From the NCBI RefSeq assembly GCF_947623445.1, contig NC_135242.1:20832001-20896000 (forward strand): a stretch of 64,000 bases of DNA. Direction: 5' to 3'. Positions within the stretch are counted from its first letter, which is position 1. Each line of letters starts with the position of its first letter. Below the pieces are notes generated by a model, which was given only the letters and a program-made list of their open reading frames with translations, did not search any database and was not told the origin of the DNA. The DNA is from Clavelina lepadiformis (lineage: Eukaryota > Chordata > Ascidiacea > Aplousobranchia > Clavelinidae). The position numbers were made by a program, and so were the translations under genes. This document shows positions 57,785 to 64,000 of this stretch, piece after piece.

Positions 57785-60700
57785 TCAAGGACCGTTTTGT
57801 AAACGTGCTTGAAGACTGTGCAAGGCGAAAAGCGAGGCGTTCCTAAGACAGAGTGCGTCAGGAGCGGGTATTGGCGTATGTGCCAACGCCTCTTGCTGTA
57901 GCTGATTGATCAATCGTTGGGCCGCTTGCCTTTCTGCTTCTCTTTCTTCTGTTGTTTGACGTCTGTGACATAACAAAAATAGTTTATGACATTAAGAAAC
58001 ATCGTTTTATTTTCACAACAGCTTCTCGTAAATCTGTTTAAAAGCACAATATTATCGTGGAAATTTTTGTCATATTCTCATAAACCAATATTTTTCGGTT
58101 TAATAATTTATTAAACAGAAAGCAATAACTAAGCAATGAATGATAAATTTAGACACTGCACTATCAATATTTCTTATTTATACGCCAAAACAGGGTTAAC
58201 GCGATGAAAGCTAAATAGAGGTCTTTCTTTCACTGGCGTGAAATCCTAATGACTCGCATTAAAGCGCCACAAGATGCCAGTAAGCGTGCTAAGATAACTA
58301 CCATGGGCCACAAAGTGACATTTCAAAGAGATTACAATTTTGAGATAAAATAACTAGAAAGAGTGAAATGTTATCGTAGATAAACGCAGCAGGTGTGCAT
58401 AAGTAGGTGTGAAGAAGTTGCCCAAAAGAGTACAACAGCTATTTATTTTTCACCTGTTCCAGATCTACACCGTGTAGGCTTAAAAATAAATATAAATTGC
58501 TAGTTTCTGCCAATAAAGCTTAGTGTGATAAGAAAAGTTTGCAATGAACTTGAAGATCTTGTCAACTACATTTTGTTTTACATTTTGAGCATGCTTTGTA
58601 AAAAGAGGATTTCAAACTTTTCCAGCCATGGTGGAAAAACCTTCCACAAAAATAAACAAAATTGCAAATTTAAAATCAAGATAAACGAGTTTTAGATAAG
58701 AACATGTTCTAATGAAAATAGGAGATAGAATGCAATTTTTTGGGTTAAATCCAACCTGATAATAAATGCCACATAGGTGGATAATTGTTGGTTGATTCTC
58801 CAAGGCTCATTAACTTCAGGGACGATGGGTTAATTGATAGATGCTTCACCGTAACTAAGTATCATTCGTTCTTTACGTTAATGAATGGGCTCTTTCATGT
58901 TTACACACATCGCTGTAGTAATTTCCTGGCCAAATTAAATTTCATATGTTTTCCTTATTCGAGATAAGAAAATATGATTATAAAGGAATCAATCTTTATC
59001 TACAACGTTGTTGTTTTGCAAATTCGGCCGGCAAAAATATTTTTGTAATTACATAAACGATTTATTTTTTGCTGAACAGCCAAAACACCTTCTACCATTC
59101 CCCAACCGAGCGTAAACAAAAACATACCCACTAGACGTATTATAAATGCGAACTTAATTGTTTCATGGCCATCTTAAAAAAACTAGCGAAATTACCGGTA
59201 GCCTGAACTGGCAATGTTGTGAAACAAACACTGAAAAAAACATTTTTATGTCCGCCTTAATTTATGTTTTCTTGTGCTGTAAAGTTTTAACGACAAAATG
59301 AAAATTCGACTGGAGAAAAGTGTTCTTCTGTGCGTTTGCTGCAACAGACAGAGAAATTTTCATCCTATCTTTTAAGCCTAAATGTGTAAACATCCTTGAT
59401 CTTTGCTAGGATTAGCCAATCGTCCAACTAAGAGACAATAATCGTGGTTTACCAAGCTCCTCAGGATCTTTAAGCAAGGAGGATTTCTGGGGATTACAGA
59501 AGTCGGTAGTTTTTAGATCGTTTTTACGTTTAAAGCTTGCGTTATTCCTTGTTTTACTTTAACACGGCGGATTACATGAGATGACCAAAGTAGTCTAAAC
59601 AAAATGAGAAAGGATTTCAAATGGGGCTTGGCATACGGTGAATATTCTGGGATAATACGGCACAATAAGAAATGCCGTGCTATAAGATTCCCACGAGTTG
59701 AATGATTGGAGTCAAACCGTGAAGCGTCAATACAAACAAAGGCATCGAAATCTCGTTCCATCAGGTCTTGCAAATGCAAACACCCTTTTACAAAAATAAC
59801 AAATATTGTCTCTGCACCTGCACAAAAGCGAGACCTTTTAGCTCATCATTTCACACCATCGCCCCAAAGAAAGTTGAAATACAATGCTTCCCATTCGACT
59901 AGCACTTGAGAGTCAACAGAGTAAAACCGAAACTGACCGTGAAGCAATCAATAAAGCTTTAAATAAACCACTTTTTTAAGACTTTAAAAGGGTATTCTTC
60001 ATCACCTAGATAAAGTGTGTTCGAATCCGGTGCATTAATTCATTTAAAATATAATTTTTACCAATATTTTGTTGTTTCAGGACTCGCTATAAAGATGCAT
60101 AGCCATGACGATTTGTCCTTTTTATAAAAGACAAAACCATGATTGTATAACCTATAAGTTTTCATAATATTAATCTTTGCTTGTTGATCTTAACATTCTA
60201 CTAAGTTTGTAATACTGTCCATCAATGAACAGTTAAGGCCAAAATGAACTTTCATTGCCTTATTTTATTATGTTTATGATTAACGGACTTATCACATGCC
60301 CTGAACATGTAACTTTTTTATAATCAATTAAGTCACAAATCACGTTCTTATGTCTTATAACTATAAACAAATTTCTTTAGCAAGTATCAATTAATTGCAA
60401 AGGTCATACACGGCGTATGTGTAAAAGGTTGTAAGTGGATGTGTAGATCACTATTATATGGGAGTTGCTGGGCACTAGGCACGTCTTTTTCAAATGTCAA
60501 GAGAAAAACTCTGATGACCAATGCACATGCGTCATCAACTCCGGGATTAGTGTTTGGAAATTAAGTTGATGACGTCATCAAAGATATTTTTAGGAAAACT
60601 CTGAATAGTACAGCTGGTCTACATGTTAACGAAGTAAACAGTTTGACTCAACCCGGCAAAAAAGAAACCGAAATCTGTTTGTTAATGATTTATCAAATCG

Positions 60701-63700
60701 TTTGCTATACAACAGTTTTAATTACGGAAACTCTGTTTAGCTTGAATATATTCAATATAGGTTACTATAGCGTTTTTATGAAGTGTTTCTTATAGGTTTT
60801 TATTGCCTGTCATGCAAACCGTCACTGACGAATGCAAACGTTCATCAAACAAAATGGCGTTGAATTTGACGCTAGGAAGCGTAGCCGCGTCTGCAGAAAA
60901 CGAGTTTTATTGTTGTTGTAGACTGAAGAGTGTCCCTTGTATTAGGTACGGTCAGGATTTTCCTAGTCTGGCTATAGCGCTAGTCTCACCAATATTAAAC
61001 TTAGAAAATTATTATTTGATTTTGTATCCTGTCTGACCGACTGATTTCACACCAAACTTCATTGAAACAGGATTTTTAACAGTTTTTTTTATCCATGTTT
61101 GACTTATGAGCAAATGAAATTCGTAATCGAATTCAATTTTTGCAATTTGAAACGGATTTTAATAAGTTTTGGAACATCTTTACACCGAGTAATGAAGTAA
61201 AGCAGACAATTTTTCACACTTTCCTATTTCTCATTCTCCTACTAACCTTATCTTATGACCTTGGATTTCACGCTAAAGGTGATTATAAGGTTTTAATGGG
61301 CAAAATTCGATACCGTCATTTTTAGTTGGCTACTATCGCTATGGTAATAAGCACGTAATAACTTTATAGTGTCTATTAATATTTAATGCATGAAAACATC
61401 ATTGAAGTATGGAAAGAAGCTCATATTATTATTGAACAAGCGTCTCTGAGAAAACAGCTATTGATTTTAAACGACAGAAAATATTTGATTTCTATAGAAA
61501 AAATGTTTAAACTTATTAAAGCATCAAATCACGGCAATCTGCATTGGTAAAGTAGGAGGTGAAAATTTAATCAAAAGCCAATCTCCGTGATTGACAGACG
61601 CACACAATTTTACGTTAAGCCAATCAAATTTAATCCTTTCAACTTTTATAGAAATTTAATTTCCGTTTCCGTGGAAAAAATGCACTCATTCTTAATTACT
61701 TAATGGCATCAGATCAGAAAATATTCGCAACAGAAGTCTTATCAATTGCATCCTAAGAACGTTTAAGCTCTATCCAGGTTGTTTTTGGTAGTGAAGCTTG
61801 ATTTTACAGATAAAAAACGTTATATTTTACACCCATTGATTAGATGAATCATCTTTTACCTTTTAATATTCTTGAAATGAGGTATTGCGCAATAATAATC
61901 GCAGCAAACAATATTCTTTTTAACTTTTAATTACGTGCGTCGAGTTGGATGATAATTCATCAAAATCATAGCAAGCTGGCTTCCAAGGGAAGCTCGTCAG
62001 CTCAAGGTGCTACCCTGTCCACGGCCCATTACTACACAGATCGTTACACGCCGTCGTTGTTTACAACTTTGTTTCGTCATAATGCTGTCGTTATGGCTTC
62101 CAGCAGTGCCCGACGGAAGTATTAGTTTAGGACAGGTGGTGGGGTGGCAAAGAACGCCAAATGAAACGCCTACGGGATTAAGTTTACAACGAGGATAATT
62201 TATCATCATTCGGGGACAAATGATAAAGCGGTAATTGTATTTAAAATGATTTGTGTTGGCGACTTTAAAGAAAACGAAGTATAACTAACACGTTTTAATT
62301 ACTTTATATTTGATGGGACGTTAACCGGCTAACAGTCATTTCCAAGCATAGAGAGTATGGTGCTGATTAGAATATACTATAAGACGCTTTCATCAATTCA
62401 GGACTCTGCCGTTGCCGTCTTCTGTATAGGGAATGAAATTATGCAAGTATAGCTTAAAAAATTCCAACGCTTTATTTTAGTTTTTAATTTTTTTTTCTAA
62501 TAGCTTTCCAGGGTGGAATGTTTCGTTTGAAAATGAAAGGTGTTTATTTCGCTTAATCTTGACTTAATCCGACAAAATTTAAAAAAAAATTAAGACAACA
62601 AAAGTTGGGTGACTCATCATTTCGTGTAAAACTTTGCAGTACAAAACATCGTTTCTTTACTATTTTGTGTTGTTTTAGATTTGTTGATTTCAGTATTATT
62701 TTTCAAAGTTATGAACGATTCTAGCATTCCACTGGGATGTGTTTACCCTCAGTTTATGAAAAATCGCATAGGAACGGTCTTGGGCTAGTCCTAATTACAT
62801 TAGCGTGGGTTCTACTAAGAAAAATCGGACCACAACGAGCAAAAACAAGTAATTAATCTAATTCAACAATTTTTTGAAAAAACAGAGCTACAATTACTTT
62901 TTGCCTTCATGAAAGTAAGCAAGTTTATCATACTAAGCCTTTAGCATGCTGGCGGTATAATACAACTGTTAAGTGGACTATTGATTTAAATAAATACATA
63001 TATATGTCTCAGAGATTATTCAAACTATTTTACATCAGAAATATGCATTTGATTAATATTTGATCTGTGACGCAATCTTCTTTTTTAGCAACGCTGAGCT
63101 CTTTTAATTGCTATAGCTCAGAGTTGAAGCGTTTTTATTTTGCGGTTATTCCCCGATAGAGCATTAAACTTTATAAGGAATATTAATAATTATTTTTATA
63201 AGGTATAGTTGTAAAAATTTTGCGCTTGAAAATGTTAAACAAATATTATTTTTTTACACGTGAAAGTTTCATTACCAAACCTTATACGAAATGGATAACT
63301 TGACTATTGTTATTGCAGAACGCAAACTTGCAAATTAACGTATCGAAATTGTTTGAAATATGGGTTTGTTTGGACAGCTTACGTCTCATAAACTCCAATC
63401 TATAAAACGAACGTCGTTTCAGGGCAACGCGATAACGCATCACACACCAAAGGTTGTTTTACCATTTACTTCGAAACAACGAGAAAATGCTCTAGGGAGT
63501 ACATACCTTAAACGGCTTAATTTGAGGCGTATTTTTGTAATATTTTAGTTCATCTGGATTTAGGGCTTTGATCAAATTTATATAAACCGCTTCACATTAT
63601 GGCAAAATTTATAACCTTGGCACATTGTTGTTGTAACCATTTGGAATTCTACTGAACCAAGTTTCAGTATAAACTTTCTTTTACCGTAATGCTGATTTAA

Positions 63701-64000
63701 ATTTATTCGTTAGAAACAGGGATACGTTTCATGCGTACCTTATTTTATACGCAGCACAGAGTGCTCAAAGAGTTGAAAGAAAATTCATCGGAACATTGTC
63801 ACAAATATTACTTGAAATAATCACCTCCATTTCGTTCTCCTGTTCTGAAACCAGGTCTTGACTTGGGCGTCTGTCATCTTTAAACTTTTTGCGAGCGATG
63901 CTCGTTCTGAGCTTGCCAAATACTTCTGCCTGTGGAACCTCTTCTCTAGTTCGCAGATTTGAATTCTGCTAAACGAGGTTCGGGGTTTCTTTTTCTTCGG
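57785..64000 (-). CDS. TLX: TLX/HOX11-class homeobox transcription factor, 3' part
   Basis: Nuclear homeodomain transcription factor; vertebrate TLX genes specify spleen and sensory and autonomic neurons. Exons (minus): beyond 64000 to 63825, then 57962-57785; the intron is 5.86 kb (GT...AG, split Arg codon). The edge exon encodes nearly the whole homeodomain: [56 protein letters not shown]. Thr at homeodomain position 47 (KTWFQNR) is diagnostic of the TLX class. The last exon begins [20 protein letters not shown] and has [17 protein letters not shown], matching the TLX C-terminus. The stop codon is at 57787-57785. The N-terminal region with the Eh1 and PBX motifs lies off the right edge. Confidence 0.95.
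57963..63824. other. Large intron of the TLX gene
   Basis: 5.86 kb, by far the longest intron in the window, where most are under 500 bp. Contained ORFs are short and unrecognised. It holds the palindrome at 60566-60581 and AT-rich stretches. Long introns in developmental transcription factors often hold enhancers; that is inference here. Confidence 0.6.
60529..60581. promoter_or_regulatory. CRE palindrome with upstream inverted half in TLX intron
   Basis: TTGATGACGTCATCAA at 60566-60581 is a 16-bp perfect palindrome centred on the CREB/ATF octamer TGACGTCA. A second arm, GCGTCATCAACT at 60529-60540, is inverted relative to AGTTGATGACG at 60564-60574, so the segment could fold as a hairpin or carry paired bZIP sites. 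Function is inferred. Confidence 0.45.

Noticed and set aside
59950..60030. Possible tRNA T-arm (TGTTCGAATCCGG)
   Set aside because: No matching A-box, anticodon stem or acceptor stem upstream in the right spacing.

Overview
The window is animal nuclear DNA, AT-rich, with spliced genes whose introns are mostly short (about 80-450 bp) and use GT-AG borders. The protein set and the compact introns suggest a chordate with a small genome, most likely an ascidian tunicate (a Ciona-like phlebobranch is my guess). This is inferred from gene content and architecture only; there is no rRNA or mitochondrial marker to settle the species.

Layout. 1-2830 (minus): middle part of an M13 (neprilysin/ECE-type) metallopeptidase gene whose catalytic end lies off the left edge. 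3551-10507 (minus): complete COPB2 (coatomer beta') in 22 coding exons. 12340-17927 (minus): complete, unusually short AMBRA1 in 11 exons. 19354-23546 (plus): FBXO24 (F-box plus RCC1-like repeats), divergent from AMBRA1. 25388-25729 and 29604-29927 (plus): two paralogous small one-TM proteins of the NDUFA4/B12D type with a shared extra C-terminal motif. 29928-36991: gene-poor, with hAT-type elements. 36992-38941 (plus): COP1 E3 ligase in one uninterrupted ORF, followed 475 bp later by ERI1 exoribonuclease (39417-41085, five exons). 42276-43923: a non-autonomous hAT element with a decayed piggyBac nested inside. 45378-46497 and 50308-51207 (plus): tandem pair of DUF3605-family genes. 51208-57784: gene-poor. 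57785 to beyond 64000 (minus): TLX-class homeobox gene, with a homeodomain exon at the right edge, a 5.9 kb intron and the C-terminal exon.

How the genes relate. COPB2 is a housekeeping vesicle-coat subunit. AMBRA1, FBXO24 and COP1 are all substrate-recognition parts of ubiquitin ligases (CRL4, SCF and a RING/CRL4 partner) and lie within about 26 kb. COP1 and ERI1 are close enough, with no AATAAA between them, to suggest a co-transcribed pair. The accessory content is mostly class II transposon debris: five hAT-type elements with exact 8-bp target duplications, one piggyBac with TTAA duplications, and one probable pogo-like MITE. Exon borders were worked out by hand from splice sites and protein similarity. 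Reading frame closes exactly for COPB2, AMBRA1 and ERI1. It also closes for FBXO24, whose last two exons are tentative.
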